A stretch of 64,000 bases of DNA, taken from assembly GCA_039707465.1 (NCBI GenBank), contig CM077647.1, positions 180,113,776-180,177,775 of the forward strand, in the 5' to 3' direction. The notes below the pieces were generated by a model. It was given only the letters and a program-made list of their open reading frames with translations, was not told where the DNA came from and searched no databases. The DNA is from Rhabdophis nuchalis (lineage: Eukaryota; Chordata; Lepidosauria; Squamata; Natricidae). The position numbers and the translations under genes are program-made. Shown here one piece after another: positions 10,601 to 20,451 of the stretch. Every line of letters begins with the position of its first letter. Within the stretch, counting starts at the first letter, position 1.

Positions 10601-13600
10601 TTCCTGACAGTGAGAACAATTAATCAGTGGAACAGAAGTTGCCTCCAGAAGTTGTGAATGCCCCAACACTGGAAGTCTTGAAGAAGATGTTGGATAGCTA
10701 TTGGTCTGAAATGGTATAGGGTTTCCTGCCTAGGCAGGGGGTTGGACTAGATGACCTCCAAGGTCCCTTCCAACCCTGCTATTATATTATATTGCTCATA
10801 GTGTCCTTTTTAGGCCTCCAGGGGGAGGGGGGGAGGCTGAGCTGCCTTGTTTTCTTGCAGACGTTTCTTGACCCAACTAGGGAGTAGCATCAGTGCTGGA
10901 AGGGAATGGGGGTTGGGAAGAGGAGGAGGAGGAGGAGGAGAAGAAGGAAGGAAAAGAAGAGGAGAAGAAAAGGAGGAGGAAGAGGAGGAGGGGGAGGAGG
11001 AAAGAAGGAACCCTAACAGTGAGAACAATGAATCAGTGGAACAGAAGTTGCCTCCAGAAGTTGTGAAGGCCCCAACCCTGCAAGTCTTCAAGAAGATGTT
11101 GGATAGCCATTTGTCTGAAATGGTATAGGGCTTCCTGCCTAGGCAGGGAGTTGGACCAGATGACCTCCAAGGTCCCTTCCAACTCTGCTATTGTATTGTA
11201 TGTGAGTACCTGTTTAATGTCTATAGCGAATAACTGTTATAACTTCAAATGATCGTAAACAACGTTGTAAATTGAAGACTACCTACGCAAACCAATGACA
11301 CAACATAGCAGGAGTAGAGGCAGCCGTCCAGCTGCGTTTAAAAGACACTCTTTTGAGCTGCCGTGGCAGAGTGGTTAGAGGGCAGTCCTGCAGGCTACCT
11401 CTGTGCTGACTGCCTGGCAATCAGTTCGAATCCCACCAGTCTCAAGGTTGACGCCGACCAGAAATTTTCTGTCACTAAATATTATTGATGTCTGGACAGA
11501 ATAGGTTGTCAGGAACAATATTGTTGGGGGGATATTGGAATTAAGGAACGAGATGCCGACAGGGGGTTGTGTTTTAGGTTTTGATATGTTTTATGATGAA
11601 GGACCTGTAAACAATTTTATCTGTACAAATAAAAAGGTGGCTCTGAGTTTGTTCAAAACCGCTAATCTCAGAAACGACTGCACCGATCGTCACCGAATTG
11701 TCACGCAACGTTCCTTCCAAGGGCAGCACCAATGATACGCACAGATTGGGTGGATGGCACACCGGTGCCAGGTACACAACACACAAATGTAAAACTGCAG
11801 TTCTTCGGTGTGTTTCCCTCACTCGTTCACTCGCCCCCCCCCCCACTACCCTTCACGGCCCCTCCCACCCGGCCGCTTTCCAGCTCATGTCACTTGCACG
11901 AACGGTGGAGCAGTCTGCGGAGTCAGCGGCCTCTCTCTCTAGGTAGGTAGGTAAGTAGGTAGGTAGAGGGAGAGAGGGAAAATACAGTAAGTAGGTAGGT
12001 AGGTAGAGAGGGAGAAATACAGTAGGTAGGTAGGTAGGTAGGTAGAGGGATAGAGAGAGAGAGAGGAAGAAATACAGTAGGTAGGTAGGTAGAGGGAGAG
12101 AGAGAGAGGGAGAAATACAGTAGGTAGGTAGAGGGATAGAGAGGGAGAAATACAGTAGGTAGGTAGAGGGATAGAGAGAGGGAGAAATACAGTAGGTAGG
12201 TAGGTAGAGGGATAGAGAGAGAGGGAGAAATACAGGAGGTAGGTAGGTGGAGGGAGAGAGAGAGGGAGAAATACAGGAAGCAGGTAGGTAGAGGGATAGA
12301 GAGAGAGAGATAAATACAGGAGGCAGGTAGGTAGGTAGGTGGAGGGAGAGAGAGGGAGAAATACAATAGGTAGGTAGGTAGAGGGGTAGAGAGAGGGAGA
12401 AATACAGTAGGTAGGTAGAGGAATAGAGAGGGAGAAATACAGTAGGTAGGTAGGTAGAGGGATAGAGAGAGAGGGAGAAATACAGGAGGTAGGTAGGTAG
12501 GTGGAGGGAGAGAGAGAGGGAGAAATACAGGAAGCAGGTAGGTAGGTAGGTGGATAGAGAGAGAGGGAGAAATACAGGAGGCAGGTAGGTAGGTGGAGGG
12601 AGAGAGGGAGAAATACAATAGGTAGGTAGGTAGAGGGATAGAGAGAGGGAGAAATACAGGAGTCAGGTAGGTAGGTGGAGGGAGAGAGGGCGGGAGAAAT
12701 ACAGTAGGTAGGTGGATAGAGAGGAAGAAATATACTAGGTAGGTAGATGGAGAGAGAGAGAGAGAGGAAGAAATACAGTAGGTAGGTAGAGGGATAGAGA
12801 GAGAGAGAGAGGAATACGGTAGGTAGGTAATGGGATAGAGAGGGAGAGGGAGAAATACAGTAGGTAGAGGGAGAGAGAGAGGGAGAAATACAGTAGGTAG
12901 GTAGAGGGTTAGAGAGAGAGAGGAATACGGTAGGTAGATAGAGGGAGAGAGCTAGAGGGAGAAATATAGTAGGTAGGTAGATAGAGGGAGAGAGAGAGAG
13001 GGAGAAATACAGTAGGTAGGTAGAGGGATAGAGAGAGAGAGGAATACGGTAGGTAGGTAGAGGGATAGAGAGGGAGAGGGAGAAATACAGTAGGTAGGTA
13101 GGTAGGTAGAGGGAGAGGGAGAAATACAGTAGGTAGGTAGGTAGGTAGAGGGAGAGAGGGAGAAATACGGTATGTAGGTAGAGGGATAGAGAGAGAGAGA
13201 GAGGGAGAAGGCAGCCAGATCCTGAAGAGGAAACTCAAAGACTTGGGCCACCTCATGAGAAGGAAGGACTCCCTGGAGAAGAGCCTCATGCTGGGAAAGA
13301 TGGTGGGCCAAAGAAGAAGGGAATGAGGTGGCTGGATGGAGTCACCAAAGCAGCCGGCGTGAGCTTGAGTGGACTCCAGAGGATGGGAGAGGACAGGACG
13401 GCCTGGTGGAACGCGGTCCATGGGGTTGCGCTGGGTAGGACGCGATTTCCCAGCTAACAACAACAAAAGGACGCAAATGACCAGCCGTGTGCAAGGAGGA
13501 TAAATCCTTCCGTTCCTCACCATCCGGTCAGAGCTGAAGAAGCTTCTTGGATGGGAAGTCTAAACGTCTTCAAAAGAATAAAACCAGAAAGTCCAGCTGC

Positions 13601-14409
13601 CTCCTGAAAAAAAAAAAGCCCTTTTGGGACCACCATGAACCTGGCTGATGGAGACTCTCCCTACACACCGGGCTCTATAATTGGAAAGCCAACCACCTGT
13701 CCAGCCTCGGAGCATCTTCTTTCAAAAGTAGTCCTTTGCAGAGAAGATAACTGGCTCACCCCGTTGGGCGAAGGAGGCAACCGGTCGTCTTCACCCTGAC
13801 CTACTTCTCTGCGGCTCCAGGGCTCCCCGTCGTAGCGAGAATGCCTCAGGGGCCAAAGTGGGAGAGGAAGACGCCAAGGCCAACCCAGCTTTGATTCTGG
13901 TTTGCAAACTGCTGGTTAGATTTGGGGCTCCAGACTGTCGGGGTGGGGTGGGGGGAATGAAATTCTGCCTTTGGGATTGGTGGAGGAGATAGATTTGTCG
14001 CCATTGTTAAGGGCCGGTTATAGATGAAAGGGGGCGAAAGTGGTGGTGGTGGTGGGGAATATCTTAAGGCTGAAAATGTATTTGGCTGGGTTCGGTTGCG
14101 GTGAAAAGAGTGGGAAGATTAACACCTTTTCTTCTTCTTCTTTTAGTTTCACTTGTATGTTGATAATCTCAATAAAAAGTAGAAGAGAGGGAGGAGGAGA
14201 GAGACAGAGACAGAGAAATCAGTAGAGAGATATAGAAACAGGAAGAAAGAGACAGAAAGCAAGGGAGAGAGAGAGAGATTAGATAGATAGGTAAATAGAT
14301 GGATGGATGGATGGATAAGAGAGAAATTAGGGATGGATAGATACTATAGATAGACAGATAGACAGACAGACAGATGAATGGATAAGAGAGAAATGAGGGA
14401 TAGATAGAT

Positions 14410-14440
<31 letters not shown>

Positions 14441-14470
14441 GGATAAGAGAGAAATGAGGGATAGATAGAT

Positions 14471-14529
<59 letters not shown>

Positions 14530-14640
14530 GGATAAGAGAGAAATGAGGGATGGATAGATACTATACATAGACAGATAGACAGACAGACAGATGGATGGAT
14601 AAGAGAGAAATGAGGGATAGATAGATGAGAGATAGATAGT

Positions 14641-14703
<63 letters not shown>

Positions 14704-14774
14704 GAGAGAAATGAGGGATGGATAGATACTATAGACAGACAGATGGATGGATAAGAGAAATGAGGGATAGATAC

Positions 14775-14823
<49 letters not shown>

Positions 14824-15686
14824 GGATGGATGGATGGATGGATGGATGGATGGATGGATGGATGGATGGATGGATGGATGGATGGATAAGAGAAATGAGG
14901 CATGGATAGATGCTATAGACACACAGATAGACAGATTGATAGATAATACTATAGACAGACATGTAGACAGAGATGATAGATACAGATGGATGATAGGTAG
15001 TTATAGAAATGATGGTGAAGATTGAAATAGAGAAAGATAGATATAGATGAGAGAAAGCAAGAAATGAGAGATAGATACAATAGACAGATAGTTGGAAAAT
15101 ACACAAAGAGATACTGTAGACAGATAAGAGAAAGAGAAATGAGAGATAGATGGATAGTATACATAGATAGATAATAGACATGATATAGACAGAGACAGAC
15201 AGATGGATGAATGATAGGTAGTTATAGAAATGATGGTGAAGTTTGAAATAGACAGATATAGATGAGAGAAATGAAGAGATAGATACTATAGATAGATAGT
15301 TAGTTGGACAATAGGCAGATACTGTAGTTAGATAAGAGAAATAATAATAATAATAATAATCTTTATTGTCATTGTGCTTGATTACATCGAAATTGGTTAG
15401 AAAGAAACAAGAGATAGATACTATAGATAGACAGACAGACAATAGGTAGACAGATTGTAGATAGAGACAGACAGACAGATGGATGACAGGTATATAGAAA
15501 TGATAGTAATGAAGATTGAAATAGACAGATATAGATGAGAGATATGAGAGATAGATACTATAGATAGATAGTTATTGGACAATAGACAGATACTGTAGAT
15601 AGATAAGAGAAATGATAATAATCTTTATTGTCATTGTGCTTGTTTACAACGAAATTGGTTAGAAAGAAAGAAATGATAGATACTGT

Positions 15687-15759
<73 letters not shown>

Positions 15760-17620
15760 CAGACAGATGACAGGTATATAGAAATGATTGAAGATTGAAA
15801 TAGACAGAGATGGAGGGATGGGTGATAGGTGATTATAGGAATGATGGTGAGGAAGATAGACAGAAAGAGATGAACAGAAACGATAGGCAGACACAAAGGG
15901 CTCCAAGACTTCTGTAGAGACCCTGGTTCTCCCAGCCTTACCTGCATGTAGGCTTCCTTCTCCATGGTGTCACTCAGAAACCGGAGAACCAGAATTCTGA
16001 AGTTTTCTTGGGCTTTTTGTATCAGCTCCAGGTCCTGAGGTGTCTATGACGGGGTGGGGGGAAAGAGATGGAAGGGCATAATTCAGAGTGAGGGTGTGAG
16101 AGAGACAGAGAAAGAGATAGAAAGACACACACACAGAGAAAGAGAGAGACAGAAAGGGAGAGAGAGAGGGCGAAAGAGAGAGAGAGACAGAAAGACAGAG
16201 GGAGAGGGAGGGAGAGAGAAAGAAAGAAAGAGAGACAAAGACAGAGAGAGAGACAGAGGGAGGGAGGGAGAGAGAAAGAGAGAGACAGAGAGAGGGGGGA
16301 AAACAGACAGAAAGAGAGAGAAAGGAAGTGGGGGAGAGAGAGAAAGAAAGAGAGAGGCAGAAAGGGAGAGAGAGGGAGAAAGAGAGAGAGGGAGGGAGAG
16401 AGAGAAAGAAAGACAGAGAGGGAAGGAGGGAGACAGAAAGGAGAAGGGAGAGAGAGAGAGAGAAAGAGAGAGGCAGAAAGAGACAGAAAGGAAGAGGGAG
16501 AGAGAAACAGAAAGGGAGAGAGAGGGAGTAAGAAAGACAGAAAGACAAGAGACAGATAGAAAGACAGAGAGAGTGGGGGAGAGACAGGGAGGGAAAGAGA
16601 AAGAGAGACAGAGGGGGGGAGGGATTGAGAAAGAAAGAGAGAGACAGAAAAACAAGAGACAGAAAGACAGAGAGGGAGAGAGAGAGGGACAGAGGGAGGG
16701 AGGAAGGAAGGAAGAAAGACAGAAAGACAGAGAGTGGGAGAGAGAGCGAGGGAGGGAGAGAGAAAGACAGAGAGAGAGAGGAAGAGAGAGGGAGGGAAAG
16801 AGAGACAGAAAGACAGAGAGGGAGGGAGAGAGGGAGGGAGGGAAAGACACAGAGAGACAGATGAAGGGAGAGAGAAAGAAAGAGAGGCAGAAAGACAGAG
16901 AGAGAGAGGAAGAGGGAGGGAAAGAGAGAGACAGAAAGACAGAGAGTGGGGGAGAGAGGGAGGGAGAGAGAAAGAGAGAGAGACAGAAAGAGGAAGAGAG
17001 AGGGAGGGGGAGAGGGAAAGAGACAGAGAAGGAACGAGAGAGAAAGAAAGACAAGAGAGATAGAAAGACAGAGAAATGGGGAAAGAGAGGGAGGGAGAAA
17101 GAGAGAGAGACAGAAAGACAGGGAGAAAGAGAGGGGGGAGGGAGGGAGGGAGAAAGAGAGAGATAGAGAGAATGAGAGGGGGGAAAAGAGAGATATAGAG
17201 AGAAAGAGAGAGACAGAGAGAGAGAGAGAGAGGGAGAAAGAGAGAGAAAGAGAAAGAGACAGAAAGACAGAGACAGAGGGAGGGAGAGAGAGAAAGACAG
17301 AGAGAGAGGGAGGGAGAGAGGGGGGAGGGGAAACAGAAAGGAAGTGGGGAAGAGAGAGAAAGAAAGAGAGAGGCAGAAAGGGAGAGAGAGGGAGTAAGAG
17401 AGAGAGAGACAGAAAGACAGAGACAGAGGGAGGGAGAGAAAGACAGAGAGAGAGAGGGAGGAAGGGAGAGAGAGAGGGAAAGAGAGGGGGAGGGGAAACA
17501 GACGGAAAGGAAGAGGGGGAGAGAGAGAAAGAAAGAGAGAGAATCTCCTTAAGGCAGAGGGGAAGGGAATAATCCACAAGGACCATCCGGAGGATGCCAG
17601 GGTGGAATCATTTCTATGGA

Positions 17621-17682
<62 letters not shown>

Positions 17683-17891
17683 CAGAGAGAATGAGAGGGA
17701 GAAAGAGAGATCTAGAGAGAAAGAGAGACACAGAGAGAGACAGAGAGGGAGAAAGAGAGAAAGAGAGGGAGAAAAACAAGGAGAGAGAAAGAGAGAGAAA
17801 GAAAGAAAGAGAGAGTGAGAGAGAAAGAGAGGGAGAAAAAGAGAGAGAGAGAATGAGGGAGAAAAAGAGAGATATAGAGAGAAAGAGAGAC

Positions 17892-17924
<33 letters not shown>

Positions 17925-18545
17925 AAGAGGGAGAAAAAGAGAGACAGAGAGAGAGAGCGAATGAGAGGGAGAAAAAGAGAGATATAGAGAAAGAAAGACA
18001 GAGAGAGAGACAGAGAGGGAGAAAGAGAGGGAGAAAAAGAGAGAGAGAGAATGAGAGGGAGAAAAAGAGAGATATAGAGAGAAAGAGAGACAGAGAGAGA
18101 GAGAGAGGGAGAAAGAGAGAGTGAGAGAGAAAGAGGGAGAAAAAGAGAGACAGAGAGAGAGAGAGAATGAGAGGGAGAAAAAGAGAGATATAGAGAAAGA
18201 GAGACAGAGAGAGAGACAGAGAGGGAGAAAGAGAGAAAGAGGGAGAAAAAGAGAGAGAGAGAAAAAGAGAGAGAAAGAGAGGGAGAAAAAGAGAGAGGGA
18301 GAGAAAGAAAGAGAGAGAGAGAGAAAGAGGGAGAAAAAGAGAGAGAATGAGAGGGAGAAAAAGAGATATAAAGAAAGAGAGACAGAGAGAGAAAGAGAGG
18401 GAGAAAGAGAGAGAGAAAGAAAGAGGGAGAAAGAGAGAGAAAGAAAGAGAGTGAGAGAAAAAGAGAGGGAGAAAGAGAGAGAGAGAGAGAGAGGGAGAAA
18501 GAGAGAGAGGGAAAAGGAAAGAGAGAGAGAAAAAGAGAGGGAGAA

Positions 18546-18578
<33 letters not shown>

Positions 18579-20451
18579 GAGAGAGACTCTCACCGCTCTG
18601 GAGTGGTGGAGGGGGGCCTCGTTCATGGGAAAGTAGATACCGAGGACATCGTAGATTTTCCCATTGGGCTCATCCTCCTGCAACATGGTCATGACAATCT
18701 GGGCGAGAGGAGAAAGCAACAAGAGCTCCGTGGAGGACCATCCTCCTGGGAAAAACCTTGGAAAGTTTTTTAAATAAATAAATAAAAAAACCAACACAAA
18801 ACAAACGTGGCTCAAACCGGCTCCCACTAACTCAACCTTGAGTAAAGTGGGAGCAGAGACGGATTGCAGATGCTGTCCCTCTTAGCCCCCTCCCCTCCCC
18901 ACATCATCCTCCCTATGGCCTGTCTCCTTTCCTACTTGGTACCGTTCACATTCTCGCTTGCATCTTTTACGATTGATATCGCTTTATTTCCCTTCCTAGG
19001 GTATGATTTACGTCGACGGCTTATTTAGTAGCCGGTGACCGTCACAGGGTGTGGCATCTTAGGATTTCTGAGGAATGTATTTTCACGAGGACTAGGACCC
19101 TGATTTACGACTGATGGCTTTTGTGGAACACTGAGAGGCTGATGAACCGGAGATAAATTCCTTGGGTGTCCAGTCACGCAATTGGGTCAATAAAGAATTT
19201 GATTCTAAATTTCCTATAAAATGGTATACAGAGGGCATCTCCCCCCCCCAGGATGTTCCCAGGAATGTCTGGAAATATGCTGGAAATGGGAATCTGCCAG
19301 AGGCACAGACTACCACCTCCAGGCTTCCCAGACCTTTAACGGAATACCTAGACTGGGAAGGGACTCCTCCTCCTCTTCTTCCTTCTCCTCCTCCTCCTCT
19401 TCTTGTTCTCCTCCTCCTCTTCTTGTTCTCCTCCTCCTTCTCTCCCCCTCTCCTCCTCCGTCTCCCTTCTTCTCCTCCTCCTCCTCTTCTTCCTTCTCCT
19501 CCTCCTCCTCTTCTTGTTCTCCTCCTCCTTCTCTCCCCCTCTCCTCCTCCGTCTCCCTTCTTCTCCTCCTCCTCCTCTCCCTTCTTCTTCCTTATCCTCC
19601 TCTTCTTGTTCTCCTCCTCCTCCCTTCTCCTCTTCTTGTTCTCCTCCTTTTCTCCCCCACCTCCTCCTTCTTCTTTCTCCCCCTCTCCTTGTTCTCCTCC
19701 TCCTCCCCCCCTCCCCCCCCTCTTGTCCTCCCCCTCCTTCTTCCTTCTCCTTCTCTTCTTGTTCTCCTCCTCCTCCTCCTCTTCTCCTCCTCCCTTCTCC
19801 TCCTTGTCCCCCCCTCTCCTCCTCCTTCTCCTCCTCCTCCTCTTCCTTCTCTCCCCCTCTCCTGCTCCCTTCTCCTCTTGTTCTCCTCCTTCTCTCCCCC
19901 CCCCTCCTTCTCCCTTCTCCTCCTCTTTTCCCCCTCTCCTCCTTCTCCTCCTCCTCTTTTCCTCTTCTTCTTCCTCCTCCTCCTGTTCTCCTTCTCTCCC
20001 CCTCTGCAACTCCTCCTCTTCTTCTCCTCTTCTTCTTCTTTTCTCATTAAGAGTTGGAAAGGACCTTGCTGGTCATCTAGTCCAACCCCCCTGCCCAAGC
20101 AGGAGACCCTCGATCGGCCTCTACCCAGGATCGAACTCGCAACCTCTTCTGATTGGGAGGCGAGACCTGGCTCCATGACTCCCAAAGGGGGGGGGACTTT
20201 CTCTTTTAGGGCCCCCATCAGACTCCCAAGCCCATCGTCCCCCTCACCTTGGCCTGCAGCCCCAGGCGCAGCTTGACCAGGTGCTGGAAGGGCACCAGCT
20301 CCGGCGCCGCCGCCGCCACCGTCTCCAGGAAGCTCAGGACCCACGGGAACTCCGAGAAGCGGCGGGCGCGGACCACGTGCCAGGCGGCGGCCGCCACCAC
20401 CCGCAGAGCCGCGGCGGGGCAGGGCTCATCGCCCGGGCGATCGTCGCCCAT
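4441..20451 (-). CDS. TINF2: TINF2 (TIN2, shelterin subunit) gene, six coding exons visible
   Basis: TIN2 bridges TRF1, TRF2 and TPP1 at telomeres in the nucleus. Six minus-strand exons with consensus GT/AG borders join in one frame (758 nt, 252 codons plus 2 nt): 20248-20451, 18594-18698, 15942-16043, 6011-6121, 4667-4760, 4441-4582. The product matches the TIN2 N-terminal TRFH-like domain throughout: [20 protein letters not shown], then LGLQAK, then the [14 protein letters not shown] helix, then [21 protein letters not shown]. The TRF1-binding motif (FxLxP type) and C-terminal region of mammalian TIN2 are not seen. The gene spans over 16 kb, against about 3 kb in human, because of repeat-filled introns. 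TGM1 lies upstream in the same orientation, as in mammals. Identity is firm; the 3' end is unresolved. Confidence 0.93.
4667..4760 (-). CDS. TINF2: TINF2 coding exon 5
   Basis: A 94-nt exon, phase 0 in and phase 1 out, with acceptor CTTCCTAG and donor GTAAGT. It encodes [10 protein letters not shown] to VGYQWA. This is a looser match to the human [20 protein letters not shown] segment, but length, position and the YxxxVGxxW pattern agree. Confidence 0.78.
4761..6010. repeat. TINF2 intron 4: about 64-bp minisatellite and M fragment
   Basis: About seven imperfect units at 5270-5715, each with CTAGAA(T/C)TCCCAGTCTCCTGG, GGCCCAAAGTCACC and GGCTTT, derived from a sequence common in squamate repeats. 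An M fragment follows at 5720-5845. The rest is unremarkable. Confidence 0.7.
6011..6121 (-). CDS. TINF2: TINF2 coding exon 4
   Basis: A 111-nt phase-0 exon encoding 37 residues with [20 protein letters not shown], the best conserved stretch (human [20 protein letters not shown]). The acceptor TTGCTTTTAG is strong; the donor is GTACGA. Confidence 0.94.
6200..7015 (-). mobile_element. CR1-type LINE, 3' part of ORF2 and 3' end
   Basis: The minus strand ends with the CR1-like motif GACTAGATGACCTCCGAGGTCC and carries a decayed reverse-transcriptase C-terminus ([33 protein letters not shown]). 5'-truncated. In TINF2 intron 3. Confidence 0.85.
7283..8790 (-). mobile_element. L2-type LINE split by a hAT
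   Basis: The minus strand holds L2 sequence at 8407-8790 ([36 protein letters not shown]). It continues at 7283-7450 with the block matching GAGGGCCTCCTCGGTACCG of the 3425 copy. The hAT at 7451-8398 interrupts it. Confidence 0.82.
7451..8398. mobile_element. hAT-type element, TIR CAGGGGTCCCCAACC, TSD GTCTAGCC
   Basis: The termini CAGGGGTCCCCAACC and GGTTGGGGACCCCAG are inverted, and perfect 8-bp duplications GTCTAGCC flank it (7443-7450, 8399-8406). No transposase frame is present, so it is non-autonomous. The interior includes a 400-bp pyrimidine array and a GC-rich end. It splits a minus-strand L2-type LINE whose sequence continues across the insertion. Confidence 0.9.
8791..9234. other. 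Nothing recognised
   Basis: Unique-looking intron sequence of TINF2 with a G run at 9038-9067. No exon, RNA or repeat match to other parts of the window. Confidence 0.4.
9235..9700 (+). mobile_element. CR1-type LINE fragment
   Basis: Encodes a decayed segment with [20 protein letters not shown] and [17 protein letters not shown] typical of the CR1 ORF2 C-terminus. It stops near the GTCTGAAACGGTATAGG motif, without the usual 3' tail. Confidence 0.8.
9701..10515 (+). mobile_element. L2-type LINE, ORF2 C-terminus and 3' end
   Basis: An open frame of 225 codons contains [40 protein letters not shown] and [14 protein letters not shown], the C-terminal region of L2/CR1-group reverse transcriptase proteins. 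A 3' UTR and ATT repeat tail follow. It is 5'-truncated but the least decayed LINE frame in the window. Confidence 0.85.
10518..11205 (+). mobile_element. Two CR1 3' ends
   Basis: CR1 3' segments at 10518-10797 and 11010-11205 each end with GGTTGGACTAGATGACCTCC-like sequence and ATT(G/A)TATT tails. Between them lie a short dispersed motif (about 10830-10900) and a GGA-rich tract (10918-11005). Confidence 0.8.
11345..11460 (+). repeat. tRNA-derived SINE head
   Basis: TGGCAGAGTGG (A-box-like) and AGTTCGAATCCC (B box), with the GCAGTCCTGCAGGCTACCTC spacer and CAAGGTTGA downstream, as in a common snake SINE. It cannot fold as an intact tRNA. Confidence 0.65.
11461..11939. other. Unclassified segment
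   Basis: Unlike its surroundings it has no tandem structure. A conspicuous CTCAGAAACGACTGCACCG stretch lies near 11667. It may be part of an element not otherwise present here. No protein signal. Confidence 0.35.
11940..13215 (+). repeat. GTAG/GA composite minisatellite
   Basis: About 1.27 kb of units of the form AAATACAGTAGGTAGGTAG then AGGGATAGAGAGAGAGGGAG, with variable numbers of GTAG and GA. In TINF2 intron 3. Confidence 0.95.
13215..13470 (+). mobile_element. RTE-BovB LINE 3' end
   Basis: Contains the characteristic C-terminal DNA of BovB: GAAGAAGGGAATGAGGTGGC, GGATGGAGTCACC, TGGTGGAACGCGGTCCATGG and a GGGTTGCGCTGGGTAGGACG terminus. BovB is abundant in squamates. Confidence 0.75.
13471..14269. 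other. Nothing recognised
   Basis: TINF2 intron 3 sequence without repeat matches in the window; no splice-flanked exon candidate with TIN2 similarity. Confidence 0.4.
14270..15775 (+). repeat. GATA/GATG/GACA array
   Basis: About 1.5 kb of GATA-type microsatellite (Bkm-like) with GATG and GACA blocks. It includes two copies of CTTTATTGTCATTGTGCTTG (15360, 15622) next to AAT runs, a LINE- or SINE-tail fragment. Confidence 0.95.
15942..16043 (-). CDS. TINF2: TINF2 coding exon 3
   Basis: A 102-nt phase-0 exon encoding 34 residues, [10 protein letters not shown] to KEAYMQ, between a CATAG acceptor and a GTAAGG donor. It aligns with the human TKQDLRKILEAQETF region. It is wedged between a GATA-type array and a GA-type array. 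Confidence 0.92.
16060..18590 (+). repeat. GA/GAAA/GACAGA purine arrays filling TINF2 intron 2
   Basis: Two arrays (16080-17540 and 17620-18590), separated by about 80 bp of ordinary sequence, fill almost the entire 2.55-kb intron. Frames of up to 538 codons here are Ser/Leu/Phe or Arg/Glu/Lys repeats, not genes. Confidence 0.97.
18594..18698 (-). CDS. TINF2: TINF2 coding exon 2
   Basis: A 105-nt phase-0 exon encoding 35 residues, [10 protein letters not shown] to LHHSRA. It aligns in position and pattern with the segment of TIN2 that follows GLKAKV. The acceptor is CCCAG. The donor GTGAGAGT runs within four bases into a 1-kb CT-type simple repeat on the transcribed strand. Confidence 0.9.
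18880..19210 (+). mobile_element. LINE-like 3' tail fragment
   Basis: Shares ATGATTTACG, CTAGGA.CCTGATTTA and AAATTCCTTGGGTGTCCAGTCA with fragments at about 33850-34090, 34450-34515 and 34620-34685. 3' UTR of an unidentified retroelement. Confidence 0.6.
19365..20040 (+). repeat. Pyrimidine array (CTCCTCCTTCTT)
   Basis: Imperfect CTCCT/TTCTCC repeats in TINF2 intron 1, with a 100-bp internal duplication near 19395-19570. It joins directly onto a minus-strand SINE tail at 20045. Confidence 0.95.
20045..20172 (-). repeat. SINE A: tRNA head with CR1-like 3' end
   Basis: The minus strand has CCTCCCAATCAGAAGAGGTT and a GATCCTGGGTAGAGG region, then GGACTAGATGACCAGCAAGG. Other copies: 22130-22265 (-), 31540-31690 (+), 47278-47428 (-), 51600-51750 (-). 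Confidence 0.75.
20248..20451 (-). CDS. TINF2: TINF2 coding exon 1
   Basis: Encodes 68 residues starting [10 protein letters not shown] and ending LGLQAK, followed by a GTGAGG donor; phase 0. The Met at 20451 is chosen because the protein then begins a few residues before the conserved [19 protein letters not shown] helix, as in mammalian TIN2. In-frame Mets 10 and 39 codons upstream give a Cys/Arg/Gly-rich leader without family support. Confidence 0.92.

Noticed and set aside
15970..17586. 538-codon and 498-codon open frames
   Set aside because: They read Ser/Leu/Phe across a GA-type array and overlap TINF2 exon 3 in a different frame; pure by-products of low complexity. The same applies to 1733-2514, 17712-18827, 46201-47314, 19092-20344 and 48324-49166.
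19136..19165. CTGATGA at 19139 as another hammerhead
   Set aside because: No stem II hairpin or GAAA follows; it belongs to a LINE-like tail fragment.
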